Assembly (NCBI RefSeq): GCF_013409505.1
Contig: NZ_JACCBN010000001.1
Coordinates: 248,001 to 312,000, forward strand
DNA from: Actinomycetospora corticicola
GTDB lineage: Bacteria > Actinomycetota > Actinomycetes > Mycobacteriales > Pseudonocardiaceae
Reading direction: 5' to 3'
Length of the DNA stretch: 64,000 bases
This document shows, one piece after another, positions 26,702 to 34,983 of the stretch. Numbering within the stretch: position 1 is the first letter of the stretch; each line of letters begins with the position of its first letter. The notes beneath the pieces were generated by a model. The model saw only the letters and a list, made by a program, of their open reading frames with translations, did not search any database and was not told the DNA's origin. Position numbers and translations under genes: made by a program.

Positions 26702-27543
26702 AGCTGTCCGGTTCAGTCGCGCTGATCACCGGGGGAGCCCGCGGCCAGGGGCGTGCCCACGCCGTCCGGCTCGCCGAGGAGGGCGCCGACGTCGTCGTGG
26801 TCGACGTCTGCGCGCCGATCGACTCGGCGCCCTACCCGATGCCGGACCCGACCGAGCTCGCGCAGACGGTGAAGGCCGTCGAGGCCGTGGGGCGGCGGGC
26901 CCTCGCCGTGCAGGCCGACGTCCGGGACCTCGCCGCGCTGGAGAAGGCGGTCGCCGAGACGGTCGCACAGTTCGGCCGCCTCGACGTCGTCGTCGCCAAC
27001 GCCGGGATCGGGAGCTTCGCGCCCGCACTCTCCCTGGACGCGGGCACGTGGCAGGAAATGATCGACATCAACCTGACCGGCGCCTTCCACACCGTCCGCG
27101 CCGCTGCTCCGGCGATCATCGACGGCGGACGCGGTGGCTCGATCGTCCTGACGAGCTCGGTCGCGGGCCTCATCGGCTTCCCGAACCTCGCGCACTACTG
27201 CGCGGCCAAGCACGGCCTCGTCGGGCTGATGAAGGTGCTGGCGATCGAGTTCGCGCCGCACCGGATCCGGGTCAACACGGTCCATTCGACCAACGTCGAC
27301 ACCGACATGATCCAGAACCCGGCGATGTACGAGCTGTTCAGCGGGGGCGTCCCCGGAGCTGATCGGGCGACGGCCGCCGCGTCGATGCAGGGGATGCACG
27401 CCCTGCCCATCTCCTGGGTCGAGCCTGCCGACATCGCGAACGCCGTTGCCTGGCTGGCCTCCGACGAGGCGCGACGCGTCACGGGGGTGGCGCTCCCGGT
27501 GGACGGCGGGATGACCGCGCCGTACAAGATCCCGCATGGCTGA
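26698..27543 (+). CDS. mycofactocin-type SDR dehydrogenase
   Basis: Short-chain dehydrogenase of 281 residues. The nucleotide site is TGGARGQGRAHA (about 11-22), with ADV at 65-67, NAG at about 101, and the catalytic Ser, Tyr and Lys in SSVAG and the YCAAKHGLVG block. The GARGQGRAHAVRLAEEGADV form and the insertion at DVCAPIDSAPYPMPDP are characteristic of the mycofactocin-coupled SDR group, whose NAD is held tightly and reoxidised through mycofactocin. It is in an operon with overlapping junctions on both sides. The alcohol substrate is unknown. Confidence 0.88.
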   Translation: MKLSGSVALITGGARGQGRAHAVRLAEEGADVVVVDVCAPIDSAPYPMPDPTELAQTVKAVEAVGRRALAVQADVRDLAALEKAVAETVAQFGRLDVVVANAGIGSFAPALSLDAGTWQEMIDINLTGAFHTVRAAAPAIIDGGRGGSIVLTSSVAGLIGFPNLAHYCAAKHGLVGLMKVLAIEFAPHRIRVNTVHSTNVDTDMIQNPAMYELFSGGVPGADRATAAASMQGMHALPISWVEPADIANAVAWLASDEARRVTGVALPVDGGMTAPYKIPHG

Positions 27544-28375
27544 CCTCACGACTGCCGTCACCGGCGCGACCGGCCGCCTCGGCGGCCGGATCGCCCGGCG
27601 TCTCGCCGACCACGGGATTCCGCAGCGCCTCGCCGTGCGCACGCCAGCCCGTGCTCCCGAGCTGCCCGGCGCCGTGGCGGTCGCGTGCAGCTACGACCGT
27701 CCCGACCAGGTCCGCGAGGCCCTGGCCGGCGTCGAGACCGTGCTCATGGTGTCGGGCTCGGAGACCCCCGACCGCGTCGACCAGCACCGCACCTTCATCG
27801 ACGCCGCCGCAGCCGCGGGGGTGCGCCGCCTCGTCTACATCTCCTTCGCCGAGGCCTCCCCGACGGCGACCTTCACCCTCGCCCGCGACCACGCCGCCAC
27901 CGAGGAGCACCTCCACGCCTCCGGCCTCACGCCGATCGTGCTGCGCGACAACTTCTACCTCGACTTCCTGCCCGAGCTCGTCGAGGCCGACGGCGTCATC
28001 CGCGGCCCGGCGGGGGAGGGGCGGGTCGCCGCGGTCGCGCAGGACGACATCGCCGACGCCGCAGCCGCCGTCCTCGCCGACCCGGCCCCGCACGACGGCC
28101 GGACCTACCGCCTCACCGGCCGCGAGGCTCTCACCCTCGCCGAGGCCGCCGAGAAGATCGGTCGCCGCCAGGGCCGCACCGTCCGGTTCGAGGACCAGTC
28201 CCTCGACGACGCCTACCGCTCCCGCGCTGGGCAGGCTCCCGACTGGCAGCTCGACGCCTGGGTCAGCACCTACACCGCCATCGCCGCCGGCGAGCTCGCC
28301 ACGGTCACCGACGACATCCCGACCCTCACCGGCCACCCGGCGCTGACCCTCGACGACGTGCTGAGGAGTACGTAG
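27536..28375 (+). CDS. NmrA-like NAD(P)-binding protein
   Basis: Protein of 279 residues of the atypical SDR (NmrA/SDR_a5) type, with the nucleotide motif VTGATGRLGGRIAR at residues 8-21 and the RRLVYISFAEASPTATF strand near 100. The usual SDR catalytic tyrosine is not evident. Related proteins act as quinone or isoflavone reductases or as redox sensors. It overlaps the SDR gene by eight bases and abuts the RidA gene with no gap, so all are one transcript. Confidence 0.85.
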   Translation: MADLTTAVTGATGRLGGRIARRLADHGIPQRLAVRTPARAPELPGAVAVACSYDRPDQVREALAGVETVLMVSGSETPDRVDQHRTFIDAAAAAGVRRLVYISFAEASPTATFTLARDHAATEEHLHASGLTPIVLRDNFYLDFLPELVEADGVIRGPAGEGRVAAVAQDDIADAAAAVLADPAPHDGRTYRLTGREALTLAEAAEKIGRRQGRTVRFEDQSLDDAYRSRAGQAPDWQLDAWVSTYTAIAAGELATVTDDIPTLTGHPALTLDDVLRST

Positions 28376-28783
28376 ATGCCCGCCGACCTCGTCCACCCCG
28401 ACGGCGTCCACCGCGTCGACGTCCACCACCAGGTCGCCGTCGGCCAGGGGACTCGCACCGTCTACCTGGCCGGGCAGGTGTCATGGGACCTCGAGGGCAC
28501 CCTCGTCGGTCCTGACGACGTCGCGGCGCAGGCCGAGCAGGCCTACCTCAACATCCACGCCGCCCTCGACGCGGTCGGTGCGACGCCGGCCGACCTCGCC
28601 AAGGTCGTCGTCTACATCGTCGATCTGGACGAGACCAAGGCCGAGCAGTTCGTCGTCGGGCGCGAGCGCGCCGCCGCGACACTCGGCGTCGAGTTCCAGC
28701 AGCCGAGCACCTGGATCGGGGTCACGGCCCTCACTGCGCCCGGCTTCCTCGTCGAGATCGACGCGGTCGCCGTCCTGCCCTGA
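28376..28783 (+). CDS. RidA (YjgF/YER057c) family protein
   Basis: Protein of 135 residues. RidA enzymes hydrolyse reactive enamine/imine intermediates; related groups act in catabolic operons. The core AGQVSWDLEGTLVG, the helix AQAEQAYLNIHAALDAVGAT and the ending VEIDAVAVLP are typical. The position of the catalytic arginine (usually Arg105 in R-x-x-V/I) is not conserved as such (QQPSTWIGVTAL), so it may belong to an Rid subgroup without imine deaminase activity. Directly abuts the NmrA-like gene. Confidence 0.88.
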   Translation: MPADLVHPDGVHRVDVHHQVAVGQGTRTVYLAGQVSWDLEGTLVGPDDVAAQAEQAYLNIHAALDAVGATPADLAKVVVYIVDLDETKAEQFVVGRERAAATLGVEFQQPSTWIGVTALTAPGFLVEIDAVAVLP

Positions 28784-28791
28784 ACTGCTTC

Positions 28792-28805
28792 TTCCCGACG
28801 ACGGG
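28792..28805 (+). repeat. TTCCCGACGACGGG 14-mer
   Basis: Intergenic copy, nine bases after the RidA stop. Other exact copies are at 18857-18870, 29448-29461 (reverse), 36810-36823 and 52793-52806 (reverse). With the reverse copy at 29448 it flanks the decayed effector and its partner gene. Confidence 0.75.
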
Positions 28806-28828
28806 TCGCGGCTCGATGCGGGATAGTG

Positions 28829-28954
28829 GGTGATGTGTTCATCGGGGTCCACGACGGGACTGCTCAGGTCGCAGTGCAGCGAATCTTCTGAGTGTTCACC
28901 GACAACGCCACGAACAACATGAACTCTGGCTTCCCCGCGAGGTCCCAATGCTGA
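28829..28954 (+). pseudogene. remnant of a secreted effector gene
   Basis: No intact gene, but the frame ending at the TGA at 28952 encodes a C-terminal segment (VFTDNATNNMNSGFPARSQC) that parallels the end of the secreted protein at 57945-58469 (IFTMYSQNGGNRINTVFPSNRQC). Upstream the same frame reads DGTAQVAVQRIF and then meets an in-frame TGA at 28889. The signal peptide and N-terminal domain are absent. The stop overlaps the start of the partner gene exactly as in the intact locus. Confidence 0.6.
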
Positions 28955-29379
28955 ATCAGTCCGTGGAGGATCGCGACGCGGTGACCACCTACCTGGTCAG
29001 GAGGCTGTCGGAGCAGGGTTTCGATGTTCACGTGCGCGCGGACGGCGACATGGAGGTCGGGTCGGCCAACCGAGGCCCGGCCGCTCCCGTCGCCACGATC
29101 CACCTCGGTGGTCTGCTTGCGGAGTACCTCGAGGCTCTGGCGTCGGGGGATGGGGGTCGTGGTGAGGCCGGACCAGAGCAAGCGGCTGGACGACTGCTTA
29201 CTCAGCTCATCGAGAGCTTTGACGCCGTTCACGACGCGGAGGACAACAACCTGACGGCGCGGGTCGCCTTGCGTTGCAGCAGAGCCGGCCACGTGGTGCT
29301 CGACGAGCAGCGAGCAGATTCCGTGCGAGCCGACGTCCGCGGGAGCGGACACCTTCATTGGTCGGCTGATCGTCCCTGA
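28948..29379 (+). CDS. putative immunity-type partner protein, orphan
   Basis: Acidic protein of 143 residues, not a named family. It resembles the product of 58466-58873 in order of elements: an N-terminal helix with LVRRLSEQGFDV, a strand region, a helix LLAEYLEAL, and a C-terminal helix with SFDAVHDAEDNNLTARV, matching ALSTVHDGENNLVTEV of the other. Its ATG overlaps the stop of the effector remnant (ATGCTGA). The likely role is protection against a secreted toxin of neighbours; this is inferred from arrangement only. Confidence 0.65.
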   Translation: MLNQSVEDRDAVTTYLVRRLSEQGFDVHVRADGDMEVGSANRGPAAPVATIHLGGLLAEYLEALASGDGGRGEAGPEQAAGRLLTQLIESFDAVHDAEDNNLTARVALRCSRAGHVVLDEQRADSVRADVRGSGHLHWSADRP

Positions 29380-29447
29380 CGGCGGACGGCTGACGGGGCG
29401 ACGTGCTCACGCATCCCGCCCCTTCCCGACAGGCCTGGCGTAGCCGA

Positions 29448-29461
29448 CCCGTCGTCGGGAA
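29448..29461 (-). repeat. TTCCCGACGACGGG 14-mer, reverse orientation
   Basis: Intergenic copy 12 bases before the TIGR03086 gene start, inverted relative to the copy at 28792. Confidence 0.75.
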
Positions 29462-29472
29462 GGGTTCCCGCC

Positions 29473-30027
29473 ATGAGCGACGCCCGCCGGCTGATCTCGG
29501 CTGCCATGGATCGCTTCGGCGCGCGGGTGCACGCGGTGTCCGCGGACCGGTGGTCGTCGCCGACGCCGTGCGCGGAGTGGAGCGTCCGGGACCTCGTGGC
29601 GCACATGGTGTTCGAGCACCGGTGGGCGCCGCACGTGCTGGCGGGCGAGGCGATGGACGAGGTGGGGGAGCGGTACGACGGCGACCTGGTCGGCGACGAC
29701 CCGGTTCGCGGCTGGGACGAGGCCGCGCGGCTATCGCGCCCTGCGTGGTGCGACAGCGCCGCGCAGGTGCACACGTCGTTCGGGTGGCTCGCCGTCGAGG
29801 AGTACGCGGTGCAGATGCTGGTCGACCTCACCGTGCACGAGTGGGACCTCGCCCGCGGAGCCGGGCTGCACGAGCACCTGGACCCGGAGGCCGTGGAGGA
29901 GGCGCTGGCGTACATTTCGAGCGACCCGATCATGCTGACCGGGCCGGGCCTGTTCGCGTCCGTGGTCGAGCCGCGCAGCGACGACCCGCAGGACCGGCTG
30001 CTCGCCCTCGTCGGTCGCCGCCCCTGA
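29473..30027 (+). CDS. TIGR03086-type DinB-like metal-binding protein
   Basis: Protein of 184 residues of the maleylpyruvate isomerase N-like/DinB fold. The helical core contains TPCAEWSVRDLVAHMVFEH (with the first metal histidine) and LVDLTVHEWDLARG (second histidine), as in TIGR03086. The family includes mycothiol-dependent enzymes; the specific reaction is unknown. It stands alone on the plus strand and converges with the serine hydrolase with no gap. Confidence 0.85.
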   Translation: MSDARRLISAAMDRFGARVHAVSADRWSSPTPCAEWSVRDLVAHMVFEHRWAPHVLAGEAMDEVGERYDGDLVGDDPVRGWDEAARLSRPAWCDSAAQVHTSFGWLAVEEYAVQMLVDLTVHEWDLARGAGLHEHLDPEAVEEALAYISSDPIMLTGPGLFASVVEPRSDDPQDRLLALVGRRP

Positions 30028-31194
30028 TCATCGCGGCGCCAGTGCCGCGCAGACCGCGTCCTCCTCGGCGGCCCGCAGAGTAGCGAACACCTCTGCCTCC
30101 TGGCCGGTGTTCTTCTGCGTCCGCTGCAGGTTGATCGACATCGTGACCGACCGACGCCCGTCCCGGCTGGCCGCCATGAACTGCGTGTAGCCGAAGGTGT
30201 TGCCCGTGTGGCCGAAGACCGTGCCGCAGCGGGTGTCGTACCGGAACAGTGCGAGGCCGGCGGTGTTGGTGCCCGGCCCGGTCGGCTCCGACCCGCCGCT
30301 GACGAACTGCGCCTGCTCGTTCTGGATGCGCCGGTTGAACAGGTCGCCGCCGACGTAGCCGCGGATGAATGTGTTCAGGTCGGCCGGGGTGGAGACGATG
30401 CCGCCGGACGCCCACGACCAGCCGCCGGCGATGAACTCGCTGACGTCGTCCTTCGCGGTGGGCGCGACGCCCGGGTCGGGGTCGTAACCGTGGATGAATG
30501 GGCGGGGCCGGAGCTCCGGTCCCGCCGGCAGGCTCGTCGCTCGTAGTCCGAGCGGCCGCGAGACCAGCCGGTCGAGCGCCCGGTCGTAGGGCTGGCCGGT
30601 CACGCTCTCGACGAACAGCCCGACGATGATGTTGTCGGAGTTCGAGTAGTGGTACGTGCCTGGGTTCTCCAGCGGCCGGTTCGCGACGAAGTCCAGCAAC
30701 TGCCGCGGCGCCGGCGCCTTGCCGGGCGACGCACTGATCGCCGGGCCGATGTCCGGGCTGGAGAGCAGGTCCGGCACGCCGCTGGTGTGGTTGAGCAGCT
30801 GGCGCAGGGTCGCGGGGTGCCAGGCCCGCGGGAGGTCGGGGCGGCGCTGGCCGATCGTGTCGTCGAGCCCGAGCCGACGCTGCTGCACGAGCGTGAGCGC
30901 CGCCGCGCCGCTGAAGGCCTTGGCGGTGCTGGCGATGTGCATGGTGTCCGTGTCGCGGGGGAGCCGGTTCCGGCCGACCTCCGACGTCCCGGCCGCGTGC
31001 ACCTGCCGGTCCCGGTTGCGCTGCACCACCGCAATGACGCCCGGCGGCCCGCCGGCCATCGTCACGAGCCGCTGGAGCGCCTGGTCGAGCGCGACGTCCT
31101 CGGGCGCCGGCGGCTTCGGCCTCGCGTCGGCCTGGGCCGCGCTCGCCAGCATCAGGACTACCGCGACCAGCGTCGGAACCCACGCGCGCTTCAC
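30028..31194 (-). CDS. secreted serine hydrolase (class C beta-lactamase/DD-peptidase fold)
   Basis: Protein of 388 residues with a Sec signal peptide (about 1-24, ending AQA-DA). The S-x-x-K motif is STAK within HIASTAKAFSG (near 90), the Y-x-N motif is YSNSDN near 183, and HTGNTFGYT near 330 takes the place of KTG. Many actinobacterial members are D-alanyl-D-alanine carboxypeptidases or esterases, so beta-lactam resistance should not be assumed. GTG start. It is divergent from the lipase-like gene at 31423. Confidence 0.88.
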   Translation of the reverse strand: MKRAWVPTLVAVVLMLASAAQADARPKPPAPEDVALDQALQRLVTMAGGPPGVIAVVQRNRDRQVHAAGTSEVGRNRLPRDTDTMHIASTAKAFSGAAALTLVQQRRLGLDDTIGQRRPDLPRAWHPATLRQLLNHTSGVPDLLSSPDIGPAISASPGKAPAPRQLLDFVANRPLENPGTYHYSNSDNIIVGLFVESVTGQPYDRALDRLVSRPLGLRATSLPAGPELRPRPFIHGYDPDPGVAPTAKDDVSEFIAGGWSWASGGIVSTPADLNTFIRGYVGGDLFNRRIQNEQAQFVSGGSEPTGPGTNTAGLALFRYDTRCGTVFGHTGNTFGYTQFMAASRDGRRSVTMSINLQRTQKNTGQEAEVFATLRAAEEDAVCAALAPR

Positions 31195-31422
31195 ATCAGG
31201 TGACTCTGGCTGCGCAGTCGGGGTGTTTCAATCACCCGGAGGATGCAGTCAGATCACGGCGGATGACGCTGGGTAGGAGACCTGGGTCCCTTGACGAAGC
31301 TCTTTCCGACGGCGGATCGGTTCGAAACGGGCAGGTCGACAGGCGGCTCTCCGTTGACCATGCAAGTGACCTGGGCCACGCTTCGAGGGACACGCCGTCG
31401 CGCCGCTCGTCGGGGAGAGCCG

Positions 31423-32505
31423 ATGACCACGGACACCCCGCACGTTCCTCCGGGCCGACTCGGGGACCCGGCCCGCACGCTCGGCACCGACCCGCGCTCC
31501 GATCCGCGGATGGTCGCGGTGTTCGGCTCACTCGGGGCGCTCGACCACCCCCCGGCCAACCCGCTCACTCGCGAGGCCGGCCGCGAGACCCTGCTCGGCT
31601 TCAGCGTCGCCGCCGAGGAGGCGTTCGAGGGACTGTTCGAGGTGCTCGCGAAGGACCTGACCCCGGTCGACGGGGTGACCCGCGAGGTCCGCACCGTGAC
31701 CCGGGACGGCCACGACATCGCGCTCCACGTCCACCGACCGGACGGCGTCGCCGGCCCGCTCCCGGTGATCGTCCAGATTCACGGCGGCGGGGTGGTCATG
31801 CTCTCGGCCACCGGAGCGCTCTACTCGCACTGGCGGGACGAGCTCGCGAAGGCGGGAACGCTCGTCGTCGGGGTGGACTACCGCAACGCCGGTGGCGTAG
31901 CGGGCGCCAACCCGTTCCCGACCGGTCTCGACGACTGCGCCGCCGCCATCCGCTGGGTGCACGCGAACCTCGCGGAGCTGGGCGGCACTCACATCGTGCT
32001 CACGGGCGATTCCGGCGGCGCCAACCTGTCGCTCGCGGTGGCGATCAAGGCGAACCGCGAGGGCTGGGTGGAAGAGATCGCAGGGGTCTACGCCCAGTGC
32101 CCGTACATCCTGGGCTCGTGGGACAAGCCGCCCGCCGAGCTGCACTCGCTGTGGGAGAACGACAAGTACTGGCTGGACCGGGCGCTGTTCCCGCTGCTGG
32201 CCGAGGTCTACGACCCGGACGGCAAGAACATCGACGAGCCCACGTGTTGGCCCTCCCGTGCTCAGATCGACGACCTCCGTGGCCTGCCCCCGCACGTCAT
32301 CTCGGTCAACGAGGTCGACCCCCTGCGCGACGAGGGGCTCGCCTACCACCGGGCGCTGCTGGCCGCGGGCGTGCCATCGGTCGGGAAGATCAACCTCGGC
32401 CTGTGCCACGTGGGCGAGCTGCTCTTCCAGAACGCAATGCCGGAGGTGTACGCCGAGGCGGTCCGGGACGTGACGGGGTTCGCGCGGTCGCTGGCCTCGT
32501 CCTAG
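31423..32505 (+). CDS. alpha/beta hydrolase, hormone-sensitive lipase family
   Basis: Esterase of 360 residues. The oxyanion motif IHGGG is near residue 123, the nucleophile serine is in GDSGGANL (near 200), the aspartate in NEVDPLRDEG and the histidine in LCHVGE complete the triad. It acts on short-chain esters or lactones in related enzymes. The ATG at 31423 is chosen for its GGGGAG site; a longer frame from 31291 lacks one. A lone gene ahead of a region of decayed genes. Confidence 0.88.
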   Translation: MTTDTPHVPPGRLGDPARTLGTDPRSDPRMVAVFGSLGALDHPPANPLTREAGRETLLGFSVAAEEAFEGLFEVLAKDLTPVDGVTREVRTVTRDGHDIALHVHRPDGVAGPLPVIVQIHGGGVVMLSATGALYSHWRDELAKAGTLVVGVDYRNAGGVAGANPFPTGLDDCAAAIRWVHANLAELGGTHIVLTGDSGGANLSLAVAIKANREGWVEEIAGVYAQCPYILGSWDKPPAELHSLWENDKYWLDRALFPLLAEVYDPDGKNIDEPTCWPSRAQIDDLRGLPPHVISVNEVDPLRDEGLAYHRALLAAGVPSVGKINLGLCHVGELLFQNAMPEVYAEAVRDVTGFARSLASS

Positions 32506-32536
32506 ACGACGTCCTCGCCACCGTCTTACGTGAGCG

Positions 32537-32907
32537 TCAATGGCCCCCGACGGTCTCGAAGGCCACGCCGAGGACCTCGGTGCACGTCGGCTCGACGACC
32601 CGGCCAGCGCGGTACAGCGTCGCGGTCCGGGTCTCGGGCTCGATGACGAGCGCCTCCCGCACGCCCAGCTCGTCGTACCAGGGGGAGCTTCGCGACGGTC
32701 TCGTCCTGCGGCAAGAACTCGACGATGAGCTCGGCGCCCTCCCCGCCGCGGGAGGACCCGTCGTCGGGAGGGCGATGGAGCTGATCGGGCACGTGGTAGT
32801 CGTCGCCGGTGCGGAACAGCCCGGTCTCCACTCCCGGGACCAGGCCACGACGATCGGCCAGGGAGCCGAGCAGCATGACGAGCTCCTTCGACAGCCCCTG
32901 ACGCGCC
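32537..32907 (-). pseudogene. Uma2-family nuclease remnant, frameshifted
   Basis: Two adjoining frames together read as the C-terminal two thirds of a Uma2 (DUF820) PD-(D/E)XK-like protein: DDYHVPDQL, then AELIVEFLPQDETVAKLP, then in another frame WYDELGVREALVIEPETRTATLYR. The break is at a run of five C near 32680-32690, consistent with one extra base. No N-terminal segment is seen, so the gene was probably already truncated. Confidence 0.6.
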
Positions 32908-33381
32908 TCACCGGGCGGGGCACCATGTGCAGGACCCCGTCTCAAACCTCGTCGCGGCGATCCAGGCCGCGCGAGCGCCGCTCGGCCAAGAGCGACTCCG
33001 GGACGACGACGGCTCTCGTGGCTCGAAGGCAGGTCGCGCTGCTCCCGCGGCAACAGCGCGCGGCATCCAGCGGGGCCAGAGCTCGATGTCGGCGGCGCCG
33101 GGCCGCGCCTCCTCCACCGCTGCCATGAGGTGGACCCAGAAGGCCACCAGTGCAGCCTCGACCGGCTGCATCCGCGGGAACACCGGCGCGTAGTCCGGGG
33201 CGAGGTCCCGAAGCGTCCGCCCGAGGAGCTTCGGCGTGAGATGCAGCCTGAGCTCGGGGACGCGTTGGCCGGGTTGGCCCCGCAGGACGACGACATCCCC
33301 GTCCACCTCTGGCGCCACCTTTCCGGCCTCGGTGAGCTGCACGAGCAGCGTCACGAACAGCTCGTCGTCCGTCGTTCCCAT
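32908..33381 (-). CDS. putative immunity-type partner protein
   Basis: Protein of 157 residues, unassigned. The first ~95 residues (DDELFVTLLVQLTEAG, then a strand region, LRLHLTPKLLGRTLRDLAP, and PVEAALVAFWVHLMAAVEEA) follow the same order of helices as the partners at 28948 and 58466, so it may belong to the same loose family. AGGAGG lies five bases before the ATG. The last 50 residues are Arg/Ser-rich and may be out of register. No secreted partner lies directly upstream. Confidence 0.55.
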   Translation of the reverse strand: MGTTDDELFVTLLVQLTEAGKVAPEVDGDVVVLRGQPGQRVPELRLHLTPKLLGRTLRDLAPDYAPVFPRMQPVEAALVAFWVHLMAAVEEARPGAADIELWPRWMPRAVAAGAARPAFEPREPSSSRSRSWPSGARAAWIAATRFETGSCTWCPAR

Positions 33382-33726
33382 CGGCTCCTCCTGTGATGAC
33401 GTCGGCATGGGTACAGAGCGACGCGGAGTCCGATCGGTTCCATAAATCTGGAGCAGTTAGTGCGGCGGTGGCCGGATCACTCGGTGTGGACACGTGCCGT
33501 CGCTCCGGACCGGCTCGAGGCCTGCCAAAGGCGCCCGCCCGTCGAGGTCGATCAGGTCAGGGCATCGTTGCCGATGCCGATCGTTTGCTCACCGCGGTTG
33601 CGTTCGGGACGCGAGCGCGTCGAGGACCCGCTCATGGAGCGCCTCGTCCGCCAGCCCCATGTCATTCAGGCTCCGTGCCCGAAGCAGGCGATTCACGACG
33701 ATGCCGTGCTCCGGGCATGGAGCGCT
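33382..33726. other. 345-bp gap with a trailing open frame
   Basis: No gene with a start was found. On the minus strand, the frame of the 33727 gene stays open beyond its TGA for 45 codons to a TGA at 33591-33589 and reads like coding sequence (EHGIVVNRLLRARSLNDMGL and so on), so that gene may once have been longer. The rest, 33382-33588, shows nothing. Confidence 0.4.
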
Positions 33727-34128
33727 TCAGCGCTTGAGGAGGAATTCGGCCGACCGCCACACCGGCGCCTTCGTGTCGCCGAACCACGCGACGAGTGCTC
33801 CATGGGTGACGTCGGCGTCGGGAAGCGGGAGGTCGCGCCGGTCTCCGGGCCACGGTCGGCCCGTCGTCGCCGTCACGGCGTCCTGCACATGACTCAGCAC
33901 GGCTCTCGCGGCGGTGGCTGCCCTCTCCTCGACGCCACGCTCGTCGGCGTCGTCGTCGTCGTCGAGGACGCTCGCGGTGCTGTTGCGGCTCTCCGTGCCG
34001 TCCGGACCGGTCAGGACGACCTCGGACTCCTCGGCATAGATGCGGTAACCCGCGGCCGCGAGCTCCGGGTCGAGTTGCTCGCTCAAGAAGGTCGCGAGCT
34101 CACGGGACGTAGCACTGGTTCGGGACAA
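33727..34128 (-). CDS. putative immunity-type partner of secreted protein
   Basis: Acidic protein of 133 residues, unassigned. ELATFLSEQLDPELAAAGYRIYAEESEVVL at the N terminus parallels LVRRLSEQGFDVHVRADGDMEV of 28948-29379 in position and pattern; a poly-Asp stretch (near 65) follows, then a helix AATAARAVLSHVQDAV. The only start with a ribosome site is TTG at 34128 (GGGAG seven bases upstream), overlapping the secreted protein gene by 29 bases. This overlap resembles the effector-partner overlaps elsewhere in the window. Confidence 0.55.
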   Translation of the reverse strand: MSRTSATSRELATFLSEQLDPELAAAGYRIYAEESEVVLTGPDGTESRNSTASVLDDDDDADERGVEERAATAARAVLSHVQDAVTATTGRPWPGDRRDLPLPDADVTHGALVAWFGDTKAPVWRSAEFLLKR

Positions 34129-34507
34129 AGTAGTGCTCCCCTCCGAAGCGGTCGGTGTGCCAAGCCTCGATGGACACGAACGAGCTGGCCGGTAGGTCCC
34201 GTGGGTTGATGCTTCCGTGCGGCTGGTAGTCCTGCTTCTTGGCGTCGACCTTACGGTTGTTGACGTAGACGTGGACCGTCCACGGGCCGTCGTTCGCCCA
34301 GCTGTCGAACATGGCGATGTTCCAGGCGACGAAGCGGTTGGAGCTGGTCCTGATGTTGATCTGTCCCGTGTTGCCCTTGAAGCTGATGTCAGTGCACTGA
34401 GGCACGACACTGGCCCGGATGTCGGTCGGGAAGGCCGATGCCACTCCTCCTCCGAGGATGGCGATGAGCACGGTGAACAGGGCGACGACGGCGAGTCTGA
34501 GCCGCAT
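34100..34507 (-). CDS. small secreted protein, putative effector
   Basis: Protein of 135 residues with a clear Sec signal peptide (about 1-25, ending ASA). The mature part is about 110 residues with two cysteines (PQCTDIS and PNQCYVP), probably disulfide-bonded, and strands WTVHVYVNN and SFVSIEAWHTDRFGG. GGAGG lies five bases before the ATG. It resembles no family I can name. It overlaps the downstream partner gene, suggesting a secreted effector with a cognate protector; a structural secreted protein is the alternative. Confidence 0.65.
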   Translation of the reverse strand: MRLRLAVVALFTVLIAILGGGVASAFPTDIRASVVPQCTDISFKGNTGQINIRTSSNRFVAWNIAMFDSWANDGPWTVHVYVNNRKVDAKKQDYQPHGSINPRDLPASSFVSIEAWHTDRFGGEHYFVPNQCYVP

Positions 34508-34619
34508 GTGAGCCTCCAAAGGGTACCTTCAGGGGCTTGGAGTCACGCGTGGCCGCTCCGGTTCCAACTTTCTTCGGCACCGCCAAGATCATCGACACCA
34601 GAAGTTCTCGCTCGACGAG

Positions 34620-34868
34620 CTACCGTCTCGTACGAGTATCTCGGGCCGGGTTCTCCAGCCGATCGATGGAGGCGAGCAGACGGCGAGCGTTCTCCGGACT
34701 GCGCAGGAGGTAGGCGGTCTCCTTCAAGGCTTCGTACTCGTCGAGGGCAACGATCACCACGGGCTCGTGCCCGCCCCGCGTGATCACGACCTCTTCGCGA
34801 TCGTCGACGACGGAGCTGAGGACCTCGGCGTAGCGAGCGTGGCCCTCCGAGAAGGACATCGTCTTCAC
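34620..34868 (-). CDS. Phd/YefM-type antitoxin, orphan
   Basis: Protein of 82 residues. It begins VKTMSFSEGHARYAEVLSSVVDDREEVVITRGGHEPVVIVALDEYEAL in pattern, which is the Phd/YefM dimerisation and DNA-binding domain, followed by a helical toxin-binding tail. The GTG at 34868 is chosen because GGAGG is five bases upstream. No RelE/YoeB or Doc toxin gene follows within the 110 bases before the next gene, so it is an orphan or a solitary repressor. Confidence 0.8.
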   Translation of the reverse strand: MKTMSFSEGHARYAEVLSSVVDDREEVVITRGGHEPVVIVALDEYEALKETAYLLRSPENARRLLASIDRLENPARDTRTRR

Positions 34869-34983
34869 ATCCACCTCCGACCGCACGGTACTGCGATTCC
34901 CTTGCTTGTCGCGAAAGTAGAGGCATAACCGGGAGTGCTGGGAGAGGCGAGTGGGGCCCAGCCGCCGCGTTGCACTGCCGACG

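Noticed and set aside
30028-31194. Beta-lactam resistance from the serine hydrolase
   Set aside because: STAK and YSN motifs are shared with DD-peptidases and esterases; KTG is replaced by HTG, and nothing points to beta-lactam substrates.
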